Positions 1 to 6,390 of a stretch of DNA of 7,348 nucleotides are shown here, one piece after another. This DNA comes from an uncultured Bacteroides sp. GTDB lineage: Bacteria; Bacteroidota; Bacteroidia; Bacteroidales; Bacteroidaceae. The translations under genes were made by a program, and so were the position numbers. Position 1 is the first letter of the stretch, and each line of letters begins with the position of its first letter. A model generated the notes under the pieces. That model was given only the letters and a program-made list of their open reading frames with translations. It was not told the DNA's origin and made no database searches. The DNA lies in the NCBI GenBank assembly GCA_900551645.1, contig URWP01000137.1:1-7348 (forward strand), written 5' to 3'.

Positions 1-49
1 AACAGCGCGGATTTTCCAATGAAGAATAACCTAACACCAACGAACTCCT
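1..49 (+). other. Upstream flank, possible 3' tail of a preceding gene
   Basis: Too little sequence remains upstream of the first gene to identify what precedes it. One frame reads through from the window edge to a TAA at 27-29, ending in residues QRGFSNEE, which would leave a 20-base gap before the ATG at 50. Such tight spacing would fit co-transcription with the first gene. Another frame ends at a TGA at 20-22, so the tail reading is only one of the options. No -33/-7 promoter pair is visible here, which also fits the promoter lying further upstream. Confidence 0.3.
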
Positions 50-1747
50 ATGAAACGAACCCTTTTATTACTCACTTGCGGATTTGCCTTCCAGCTAGGT
101 ATAGCTCAAGAGCTGCCTAAATGGGCCGCAAAGGCCAAAAAGTCCGTATTTTCTGTCATCACATACACAGCAGACAACAAAATCCTGAATACAGGAAACG
201 GATTCTACATCGATGAAAGCGGAACAGCAGTTTCCGATTATACGCTCTTCAAAGGAGCTGACCACGCAGTGGTTGTTAAAGCCGACGGGAAGGAACTTCC
301 TGTTACCTCCATTTTGGGAGCCAACGACATGTACGATGTCATCAAATTCCAGACTGCTGTCAACAAAAAAGCGGAAGCCCTTCAACCAGCCAGTCAAGGA
401 GCCAAGACAGGCGAAACCGTCTACCTGCTTCCGTATTCCACCCAAAAAGCAACTACAGGACAAAACGGTACAGTGGCTCGCGTAGATACCATTAGCAACT
501 CGTTCTATTACACTCTGAATATGCAGACCAGTGATAAGACAGTCAGTTGCCCTGTCATGAACAGTAACGGTGAAGTTATCGGTCTCATCCAAAAAAATGC
601 AGACGCCGAAAGCAAGGAAAGTTATGCCATCGGAATCGGATATGCAAAAGATTTAAGCATCAATGCACTCTCCGGAAACGATTATGCCTTGAACAGTATC
701 GGCATCAAAAAAGGACTTCCTTCCGACGAATCGCAAGCGTTGGTTTATCTCTATGTATCTTCCTCTCAAAAGACACCGGAAGAATACCTGACACTCCTGA
801 ATGATTTCATCAGCCAATATCCGAACAATGCAGAAGGTTACCTGCGCCGGGCAACTTTCTACCTGAGTACAGACGATTCCTCAAAAACCCCATTGGCTGA
901 AGAAGATATCAAGCACATGTTTGAAGTATCTGAGAACCAAGCAGAAGCGCACTACAACTTTGCCAAACTGCTATACAACTACAATATCGGTCTGGGCGAC
1001 AAACAAGGTTATGCCAACTGGAATCTGGACAAAGCTCTGGAAGAAATAAACCAAGCTTTAGCCACAGACAAGCAAGGACTTTACTACCAGGTTCAGGGAG
1101 ATATCTATTTCGCTTTACAGAAATATGCTGAAGCGGCAGCCAGTTACGAAGCACTCAGCCAAACTCCAGTAGGTTCAGCTTCCAGCTACTACTCCGCAGC
1201 CAAAGCTAAAGAACTGATGACAGAACCTAACTATGAAGAAATCATTGCGCTGATGGACAGTGCTGTTGCCAAATACCCCCAGCCATACGGTCAAGAAGCA
1301 GCAGCTTTCCTGTTCGAACGTGGACGTTTCAAAGCCGCAGCAGGAAAACACCGGGAAGCAGTGACAGATTACACCGATTTCTATGATGCCATGCTCGGAC
1401 AAGTCAACGCCGAATTCTATTACGTTCGTGAACAGTCTGAAATACAGGGACGCATGTATCAACAGGCCATCAATGACATCAACAAAGCCGTAGAACTGGA
1501 ACCGAAAAACGTGGAATACTGGGTGGAAAAAGGAGGCGTCCACATGCGTGTCAACCAAATAGATGAAGCCATCAAAGCCTTGCAACAAGCACTTTCGTTA
1601 GATAACCAAAGTGCAGCTGCTTACCGCATGCTGGGCTATTGTCAGATTCAGCAGAACAAAAAGAAAGAAGGACTTGCCAATCTACAGAAAGCCAAGGAGC
1701 TGGGAGATACCGTAGCCGAAGGTTTGATTCAGAAATACAACAAATAA
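50..1747 (+). CDS. Exported TPR protein with degenerate trypsin/HtrA-like N-terminal domain
   Basis: This 565-residue protein is probably exported. It has a type I signal peptide (basic MKR, hydrophobic stretch to about residue 18, likely cut after AQ at 20). Residues about 30-205 resemble an HtrA-like trypsin fold: NGFYIDESGTAVSDY then FKGAD (50-71) matches the segment around the catalytic His, MYDVIKF (94-100) matches the Asp segment, and CPVMNSNGEVIG (167-178) matches the Ser loop GNSGGPL...GEVIG. The aligned His is Thr65 and the aligned Ser is Val165; only Asp96 is kept. Proteolysis by the usual triad is therefore unlikely, and a binding or scaffold role is my inference. Residues about 240-555 are helical repeats, with clear TPR units near 297-340, 344-377, 413-446, 454-487, 488-521 and 522-555. 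The start at 50 is set by the signal peptide; no Shine-Dalgarno site is visible. The gene is followed by its own terminator. The partner and exact function are unknown. Confidence 0.9.
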   Translation: MKRTLLLLTCGFAFQLGIAQELPKWAAKAKKSVFSVITYTADNKILNTGNGFYIDESGTAVSDYTLFKGADHAVVVKADGKELPVTSILGANDMYDVIKFQTAVNKKAEALQPASQGAKTGETVYLLPYSTQKATTGQNGTVARVDTISNSFYYTLNMQTSDKTVSCPVMNSNGEVIGLIQKNADAESKESYAIGIGYAKDLSINALSGNDYALNSIGIKKGLPSDESQALVYLYVSSSQKTPEEYLTLLNDFISQYPNNAEGYLRRATFYLSTDDSSKTPLAEEDIKHMFEVSENQAEAHYNFAKLLYNYNIGLGDKQGYANWNLDKALEEINQALATDKQGLYYQVQGDIYFALQKYAEAAASYEALSQTPVGSASSYYSAAKAKELMTEPNYEEIIALMDSAVAKYPQPYGQEAAAFLFERGRFKAAAGKHREAVTDYTDFYDAMLGQVNAEFYYVREQSEIQGRMYQQAINDINKAVELEPKNVEYWVEKGGVHMRVNQIDEAIKALQQALSLDNQSAAAYRMLGYCQIQQNKKKEGLANLQKAKELGDTVAEGLIQKYNK

Positions 1748-1779
1748 AAACATCCGATATCTATCACACAATATAACAT

Positions 1780-1816
1780 AACATGCATGACTAGAAATGG
1801 CCATGCATGTTTTTTT
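1780..1816 (+). terminator. Rho-independent terminator of the TPR gene
   Basis: A 10-bp perfect stem (1780-1789 with 1802-1811, core CATGCATG on both sides) is followed by a run of seven T (1810-1816). After one A-C mismatch (1790/1801) the stem can continue for three more pairs (1791-1793 with 1798-1800, one of them G-U) and close on a GAAA tetraloop (1794-1797). It begins 33 bases after the stop codon of the TPR gene. Confidence 0.88.
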
Positions 1817-1837
1817 ACACGCAACAAAGACCTGTAA

Positions 1838-1919
1838 AAACGTCCTCACGTTTCAATCCAAACATCCGTTTGTTTGAATAAGAATGTCCGTTCATTTGAT
1901 GTAAAACATCCGTTTGTTT
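1838..1919. repeat. Four tandem 16-bp dyads at exact 22-bp period
   Basis: Units start at 1838, 1860, 1882 and 1904, each 16 bases followed by 6 unconserved bases. Units 2 and 4 are identical (AAACATCCGTTTGTTT); unit 3 is GAATGTCCGTTCATTT; unit 1 is AAACGTCCTCACGTTT, 11 of 16 identical to units 2 and 4. Each unit is a dyad with 5-base arms around a 6-base centre: AAACG/CGTTT, AAACA/TGTTT, GAATG/CATTT (outermost pair G-T) and AAACA/TGTTT. Changes in one arm are matched in the other, so the symmetry is kept while the sequence drifts. The first three bases of the centre, TCC, are the same in all four. Either an array of operator sites on the same helix face (two turns per unit) or a row of small RNA hairpins would fit. 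The array lies 168-250 bases upstream of the M48 start. Confidence 0.75.
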
Positions 1920-2049
1920 TCAGCAAACAAAATTTTCCAGAAACATAATTTTTAACGATGTAATCGCTTCAGAAAGGAACAAACTATTTCCATTTGTTTC
2001 CATACAAGAAAAAAACAGACCAGAAAAGACAACTTACAGAAAAATAACG

Positions 2050-2057
2050 TACTTTTA
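2050..2057 (+). promoter_or_regulatory. Weak candidate -7 box for the M48 gene
   Basis: TACTTTTA matches the Bacteroidota -7 consensus TAnnTTTG except for the last base. It lies 30 bases upstream of the ATG at 2088, which would give a leader of roughly 25 bases, close to that of the LysM gene. No TTTG is found at the expected -33 spacing, so the assignment is tentative. An alternative one-mismatch box, TAATTTTT, lies at 1946-1953. Confidence 0.3.
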
Positions 2058-2087
2058 CGGAAACGAATCAAAACTCATGCGTAGAAT

Positions 2088-2876
2088 ATGAAAAAACTTG
2101 GAATCCTTTCAACAGCTTTCCTCTTCTTACTGACAGGTTGTGGTACAGTGCCACTGACCGGACGTCAACAACTGCTTCTGGTTTCCGACCAGGACGTTTT
2201 GTCTTCCAGCCTGACGCAATATAAAGAATACATGCAGGAAGCTACCCGTTCTACCTCTGCTACGCAATCGGCCATGGTGACACGAGTAGGGAAAAAACTG
2301 GCAGCAGCTACTGAGACCTATCTTAAACAAAATGGACTGGCCGCCGAGATCAACAATTTTTCCTGGGAATTCAATTTGGTGAAAAGCGATGAAATAAATG
2401 CTTTCTGTATGCCGGGTGGAAAGATTGTAGTATACGAAGGACTGATGAAGCTGGTTTCATCGGATGATGAGCTAGCCGTAGTATTAGGCCATGAAATCGC
2501 CCATGCCGTAGCCAAGCACAGCAACGAACGTATCAGCCAACAACTATTGGCACAGTATGGTGCGCAGTTATTGAGCAAGGGATTGGAAAACAAGAGTGCT
2601 GCCATCCAGACCGTCGCCGGACAGGTATATGGTATCGGTACCCAATACGGTGTAGTACTCCCATTCTCTCGCAAACACGAGACAGAAGCCGATTACATGG
2701 GACTGGTACTGATGAAAATTGCCGGATACAATCCAGACAAAGCCGTCACATTTTGGCAGAAAATGTCTGCCAGCAGTCAAGGCAGTATACCGGAATTCAT
2801 GAGTACACACCCCAGCGATAACCGACGCATCAGTGACATCCAAAAAGCATTACCCGAAATCAAAGCCAAATACTGA
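2088..2876 (+). CDS. M48-family zinc metalloprotease, lipoprotein
   Basis: This 262-residue protein is a membrane-anchored peptidase of the M48 family (relatives of LoiP/YggG and BepA, which act in outer-membrane protein quality control). It has a lipoprotein signal peptide with lipobox LTGC, so Cys18 is the likely lipidated residue after cleavage. The zinc motif HEIAH is at 135-139 (His135, Glu136, His139), preceded by the family segment NAFCMPGGKIVVYEG (104-118). The third ligand is expected from the ExxxD motif ETEAD (Glu198, Asp202), in the family pattern of Ser-Arg...EAD then a glycine. The C-terminal THPSDNRRI (240-248) contains His241, equivalent to the His that gates the active site in BepA. 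All catalytic residues are present, so it should be active. Unlike BepA it has no TPR repeats. It appears to be transcribed alone: a terminator precedes the region and a hairpin follows the stop by 11 bases. Substrates cannot be told from sequence. Confidence 0.95.
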   Translation: MKKLGILSTAFLFLLTGCGTVPLTGRQQLLLVSDQDVLSSSLTQYKEYMQEATRSTSATQSAMVTRVGKKLAAATETYLKQNGLAAEINNFSWEFNLVKSDEINAFCMPGGKIVVYEGLMKLVSSDDELAVVLGHEIAHAVAKHSNERISQQLLAQYGAQLLSKGLENKSAAIQTVAGQVYGIGTQYGVVLPFSRKHETEADYMGLVLMKIAGYNPDKAVTFWQKMSASSQGSIPEFMSTHPSDNRRISDIQKALPEIKAKY

Positions 2877-2887
2877 TAAACAGGAAA

Positions 2888-2918
2888 CCGTACCGAAAGT
2901 TTGAAACTTCCGGTACGG
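2888..2918. terminator. Hairpin between convergent M48 and ybaK genes, probable shared terminator
   Basis: An 8-bp perfect GC-rich stem (CCGTACCG at 2888-2895 with CGGTACGG at 2911-2918) continues, after one A-C mismatch (2896/2910), with five more pairs (2897-2901 with 2905-2909) around a 3-base loop. It lies in the 69-base gap between the stop codons of two convergent genes. Neither side has a long T run: the plus strand continues CTCTCTCATT, and the minus strand continues TTTCCTGTTT, which is the better tail. It probably ends transcripts from both sides, more efficiently for the minus strand. Confidence 0.75.
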
Positions 2919-2945
2919 CTCTCTCATTATCCGAAATGCTTTATC

Positions 2946-3434
2946 TTACTCTCCGAACAAAGTACAAACCGAAGCCTGGCTGACCCGAATCAAATCTGCA
3001 GGTGCCAATTTTACCTGAAGTCCACGTATACCGGCACTGACATAAATGAACGGAAAATCCATACAGGTATGATGGATGTATGTGGGGAAATGCTTCTTCA
3101 TACCGATAGGCGAACAACCTCCCCGAATATATCCAGTCAAGGGTAACAATTCCTTCATCGGAATCAGGTCACACTTTTTATTGCCTGATACCTTAGCTGC
3201 CATTTTCAAATCCACCTCATGTTCACCCGGTATCACACAAACAAAATATCCTGACTTATCGCCGTGCAAAACCAGCGTTTTGAATACCTGCTCGATATTC
3301 TCTCCCAAACTGGCTGCAACATGTATGCAACTCAAATCATTCTCATCCACTTCATACGGAACCAGTTCGTATGCTATCTTATCCTTGTCCAGCAGCCGTG
3401 CTGCATTGGTTTTCGCAATCTTTTCTTTTGCCAT
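2946..3434 (-). CDS. ybaK: Cys-tRNA(Pro)/Cys-tRNA(Cys) deacylase, YbaK family
   Basis: This 162-residue cytoplasmic protein belongs to the YbaK branch of the trans-editing deacylases, which hydrolyse Cys wrongly attached to tRNA(Pro) by prolyl-tRNA synthetase. The whole length matches the family: KTNAARLLDKDKIAYEL at 7-23, VFKTLV at 50-55 with Lys52 in the position of the essential lysine of the family, GYIRGGCSPIGMKK at 101-114 (the substrate-pocket loop), and IYVSAGIRGLQV at 130-141. The start ATG is preceded by two AAGGAT motifs 9 bases apart, the nearer one about 5-6 bases from the ATG. The gene begins 41 bases after the uvrA stop on the same strand with no terminator between them, so co-transcription with uvrA is likely. 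Its 3' end faces the M48 gene across the shared hairpin. No odd residues were seen. Confidence 0.93.
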   Translation of the reverse strand: MAKEKIAKTNAARLLDKDKIAYELVPYEVDENDLSCIHVAASLGENIEQVFKTLVLHGDKSGYFVCVIPGEHEVDLKMAAKVSGNKKCDLIPMKELLPLTGYIRGGCSPIGMKKHFPTYIHHTCMDFPFIYVSAGIRGLQVKLAPADLIRVSQASVCTLFGE

Positions 3435-3475
3435 AATCCTTTTTATCCTTTATCAGTTGTTGAAATGCCAATACC

Positions 3476-6313
3476 TTATCTGCCTGATTGGGCCAACTCT
3501 TCACGGACGAACTTCGGAGTATATCCTTCTGTAGACTGAGCTACCTGCTCTGGAGTTCCGCAAGCCAACAGCTGTCCTCCGCCTTTTCCTCCTTCGGGTC
3601 CCATATCGATAATATAATCAGCCATCTTGATGACATCCAAGTTATGTTCGATAACAATCACCGTATTCCCTTTGTCCACCAAACGCTCCAATACATTCAT
3701 CAATACCCGGATATCCTCAAAATGGAGTCCGGTAGTCGGCTCATCCAGGATATAGACCGTCTTGCCCGTATCCCGTTTGGCCAGTTCAGTAGCCAGCTTG
3801 ACACGCTGGCTTTCCCCACCCGATAAAGTGGTAGAAGGCTGCCCCAGCTTAATGTATCCTAACCCGACTTCCTGCAATACTTTAATCTTATTCAGAATCT
3901 GTGGTACATTCTCGAAAAACTCCACAGCCCGGTTGATGGTCATATCCAGTACATCGGCTATAGATTTTCCCTTGTAACGCACCTCCAACGTCTCACGGTT
4001 ATAACGCTTTCCATGACACACTTCACAAGGTACCAATACATCCGGTAGAAAGTTCATTTCAATTACCTTATAACCGTTTCCGCCACAGGTCTCACACCGC
4101 CCGCCCGTTACATTGAACGAAAAACGCCCCGGTTTGTATCCCCGTATTTTTGCCTCGGGCAATCCAACAAACAGATTCCGGATGTCCGAAAAGACTCCTG
4201 TATAGGTCGCAGGGTTCGAACGCGGTGTACGTCCCAACGGAGACTGATCTACGTTCACCACTTTGTCTATATATTCCAATCCTTCGATACTGTCATAAGG
4301 CAACGGGTCTTGCAACGAGCGATAGAAATGCTGCGACAGGATAGGCTGAAGCGTATCGTTTATCAGTGTCGATTTTCCACTACCGGAAACTCCCGTTACA
4401 CAAATTAATGTACCCAACGGGAATTCCACATCCACACCTTTCAGGTTATTTCCTCTCGCACCTTTCAGCCACAGTGAATGTCCGTTTCCAGGACGCCGCT
4501 CGGCAGGTATCTCAATTTTCATTTCTCCGTTCAAGTACTGAGAAGTCAGCGTGTGGGTTTGCAACATTTCTTCCGGTGTACCAGCAAAGACTACCTCTCC
4601 TCCCAGTCGACCAGCTTTCGGACCCATATCTACCACATAATCGGCAGCCAACATCATGTCCTTGTCATGTTCCACTACAATAACTGTATTGCCTAAGTCA
4701 CGCAGCTCCTTCAGAGAATTAATGAGACGGATATTGTCACGCTGATGTAATCCGATACTCGGTTCATCCAAAATATAAAGGACATTCACCAGTTGTGAAC
4801 CAATCTGGGTAGCCAACCGGATACGCTGGCTTTCACCACCCGACAAACTGACAGACGAACGGTTCAATGACAAATAATCCAAGCCTACATCCAGCAAGAA
4901 CTTTAACCGCGAACGGATTTCCTTCAAAATTTCCTCTGCAATAAGTCGCTGTTTTTCTTCCAGATGAGGTTCTACCTGCTGTAACCACTCATACAGTTCG
5001 CTGATATCCATCGAAGCCAGCTCATAAATATTCTTGTCGTGTATACGAAAATGAAGTGCCTCCCTGTTCAGACGAGCTCCCTTACATTCAGGACATACAT
5101 CCGTCTTTGCAAACTGATCCGCCCACTTTTGGGCAGTTGCCGAAGCATCTTTCTCCTGCATTAACTGGATGTATTTTACAATACCTTCGTAAGTCACAAA
5201 ATAATCGGATGTAGTATGAATAAGCGAACTCTTTATTTTCAACCGTTCATCGCATCCGTACAGAATTTCATTGATAACATCCTCAGGAAGTTCGCTAACC
5301 GGAGTCTTCAGACTGGCATCATAACGCTCCAACAAAGCATCTATCTGCCAAAAAATCATAGTATTCTTAAACTTACCCAACGGAGCGACCGCCCCTTCAT
5401 ACACCGAAAGTGACCGGTCGGGTATTACTTTATCCACATCTATCAGATTGACATATCCCAATCCTTTGCAACGTGGACATGCCCCTTGAGGAGAATTGAA
5501 AGAAAAATTATGCGGAGCCGGTTCTTTGTAAGAGAGTCCTGTAACCGGACACATCAGTCGTTTACTGTAATGACGTACACTCTTTGTCTGTGCATCCAGA
5601 ATCATCAGCAGTCCATCACCCTGCATCATAGCTGTCGCCACACTCTGCTTGAGCCGTTTTTCTTCTTTTTCGGTTACTACGGTTTTGTCTATCACCACCT
5701 CAATATCGTGATTCTTATAACGGTCCAGTTTCATACCGTGTACAATTTCACAGATTTCACCGTCAACCCGCACATACAGATACCCCTTCTTCCGAATCTG
5801 TTCAAACAACTCCTTATAATGTCCCTTACGGGTACGAACCAACGGAGCCAGAATATAGATACGATGACCTTTGTAATCCCGATGAATCAGTTCCAGAATC
5901 TTATCCTCGGTATACTTCACCATCCTTTCACCGGACAGATACGAATAAGCCACTCCAGCACGGGCAAAAAGTAGACGCAGGTAATCATAAATTTCAGTAG
6001 TAGTACCTACCGTAGACCGGGGATTCTTGTTAGTTGTTTTCTGTTCGATCGAAATAACCGGACTTAATCCTGTTATCTGATCTACATCAGGACGTTCCAT
6101 ACCGCCGAGAAAATTACGCGCATACGCCGAAAAAGTCTCGATATACCGCCGCTGTCCTTCCGCAAAAATCGTATCGAAAGCCAATGAAGATTTACCGCTT
6201 CCGCTTAATCCGGTAATAACCGTCAAACTGTCACGCGGTATCTCTACACTGATGTTTTTCAGGTTATGAACACGTGCTCCCTGTATATTTATGGTTTCTT
6301 TTCCTTCTGTCAT
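3476..6313 (-). CDS. uvrA: Excinuclease ABC subunit A (UvrA)
   Basis: This 945-residue protein is the DNA-damage sensor of nucleotide excision repair; as a dimer it loads UvrB at lesions. Length and order match UvrA (940 residues in E. coli). ATPase half I: Walker A GLSGSGKS (35-42), signature LSGGESQ (490-496), Walker B LYILDEP (512-518), switch His549. Half II: Walker A GVSGSGKST (641-649), signature LSGGESQ (830-836), Walker B YILDEP (854-859), switch His890. The UvrB/DNA-binding insert occupies roughly 120-250. The C-terminal zinc finger is intact (Cys740, 743, 763, 766, the same numbering as E. coli). The first finger, C253/C256/C277/C280 in E. coli, reads CPVT (255-258) and CPRC (279-282) here, so one Cys is Thr258; a further CPEC lies at 407-410. 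The start fits the family N-terminus and a promoter 26 bases upstream. ybaK follows 41 bases downstream. No frameshift is seen. Confidence 0.98.
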   Translation of the reverse strand: MTEGKETINIQGARVHNLKNISVEIPRDSLTVITGLSGSGKSSLAFDTIFAEGQRRYIETFSAYARNFLGGMERPDVDQITGLSPVISIEQKTTNKNPRSTVGTTTEIYDYLRLLFARAGVAYSYLSGERMVKYTEDKILELIHRDYKGHRIYILAPLVRTRKGHYKELFEQIRKKGYLYVRVDGEICEIVHGMKLDRYKNHDIEVVIDKTVVTEKEEKRLKQSVATAMMQGDGLLMILDAQTKSVRHYSKRLMCPVTGLSYKEPAPHNFSFNSPQGACPRCKGLGYVNLIDVDKVIPDRSLSVYEGAVAPLGKFKNTMIFWQIDALLERYDASLKTPVSELPEDVINEILYGCDERLKIKSSLIHTTSDYFVTYEGIVKYIQLMQEKDASATAQKWADQFAKTDVCPECKGARLNREALHFRIHDKNIYELASMDISELYEWLQQVEPHLEEKQRLIAEEILKEIRSRLKFLLDVGLDYLSLNRSSVSLSGGESQRIRLATQIGSQLVNVLYILDEPSIGLHQRDNIRLINSLKELRDLGNTVIVVEHDKDMMLAADYVVDMGPKAGRLGGEVVFAGTPEEMLQTHTLTSQYLNGEMKIEIPAERRPGNGHSLWLKGARGNNLKGVDVEFPLGTLICVTGVSGSGKSTLINDTLQPILSQHFYRSLQDPLPYDSIEGLEYIDKVVNVDQSPLGRTPRSNPATYTGVFSDIRNLFVGLPEAKIRGYKPGRFSFNVTGGRCETCGGNGYKVIEMNFLPDVLVPCEVCHGKRYNRETLEVRYKGKSIADVLDMTINRAVEFFENVPQILNKIKVLQEVGLGYIKLGQPSTTLSGGESQRVKLATELAKRDTGKTVYILDEPTTGLHFEDIRVLMNVLERLVDKGNTVIVIEHNLDVIKMADYIIDMGPEGGKGGGQLLACGTPEQVAQSTEGYTPKFVREELAQSGR

Positions 6314-6334
6314 AACTTAATATATCACTGATAT

Positions 6335-6365
6335 TTTGCAAAGATAATGCTTTTTTGTACTTTTG
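6335..6365 (+). promoter_or_regulatory. Bacteroidota promoter for the LysM gene
   Basis: A TTTG (-33) at 6335-6338 and TACTTTTG (-7, full match to TAnnTTTG) at 6358-6365 are separated by 19 bases, the usual spacing for the primary sigma factor of Bacteroides. Transcription would start near 6371, leaving a leader of about 20 bases before the ATG at 6391. Confidence 0.85.
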
Positions 6366-6369
6366 CCAC
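6339..6369 (-). promoter_or_regulatory. Promoter for uvrA, overlapping the LysM promoter
   Basis: On the minus strand TATCTTTG (plus coordinates 6339-6346) is a full match to the -7 consensus TAnnTTTG. The bases 19 upstream read GTGG (6366-6369), a poor match to TTTG, so the promoter may be weak or helped by an activator. Transcription would start near 6333, giving a leader of about 20 bases before the uvrA ATG. No SOS-type operator is recognised. Confidence 0.65.
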
Positions 6370-6376
6370 TCAACCA

Positions 6377-6384
6377 AGAGGAAG
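6377..6384 (+). promoter_or_regulatory. Shine-Dalgarno-like site of the LysM gene
   Basis: AGAGGAAG ends 6 bases before the ATG at 6391. It is the best ribosome-binding site in the window and supports this start, since the other plus-strand genes have none that is clear. Confidence 0.6.
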
Positions 6385-6390
6385 AAAAAA

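Larger units (their letters stand above)
1748..2087. other. 340-base intergenic region with terminator, dyad array and weak promoter
   Basis: No convincing protein-coding frame is present on either strand. From left to right it holds an intrinsic terminator for the TPR gene (1780-1816), four 16-bp dyads at a 22-bp period (1838-1919), an AT-rich stretch (1920-2049) with a further 7-bp inverted repeat formed by 1913-1919 and 1925-1931, a short direct repeat TTTCCAT (1987-1993 and 1997-2003), and a weak -7-like box ahead of the M48 gene. The gap is longer than a simple terminator plus promoter needs, so part of it may be regulatory or encode a small RNA. Confidence 0.7.

Noticed and set aside
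65..79. Possible lipobox (LLTC, Cys10) in the first gene
   Set aside because: The residue before Cys is Thr rather than Gly/Ala/Ser and the hydrophobic stretch before it is too short; a standard signal peptide cut after AQ at residue 20 fits better.
1175..1588. 137-codon open frame on the minus strand
   Set aside because: It is antisense to the TPR region of the first gene; the Phe/Cys/Val-rich product is the typical shadow of such a gene.
1838..1919. CRISPR array or plasmid-type iterons
   Set aside because: Units are only 16 bases with 6-base gaps and diverge between copies, no cas gene is near, and no replication initiator gene is in the window.
2901..3146. 81-codon open frame on the plus strand after the M48 gene
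   Set aside because: It starts inside the terminator hairpin and runs antisense to ybaK, with no ribosome-binding site or family resemblance.
3076..3534. 152-codon open frame on the plus strand
   Set aside because: It lies antisense to ybaK and the end of uvrA, has low-complexity Ser/Leu/Ile content, and the minus-strand frames are clear family members.
5486..5974. 162-codon open frame on the plus strand
   Set aside because: It is antisense to uvrA and its translation is rich in Phe, His, Cys and Thr with no recognisable motif.
6314..6390. LexA/SOS operator upstream of uvrA
   Set aside because: No CTG-N10-CAG-like or other obvious dyad operator is present between the divergent starts; the region is filled by the two promoters.
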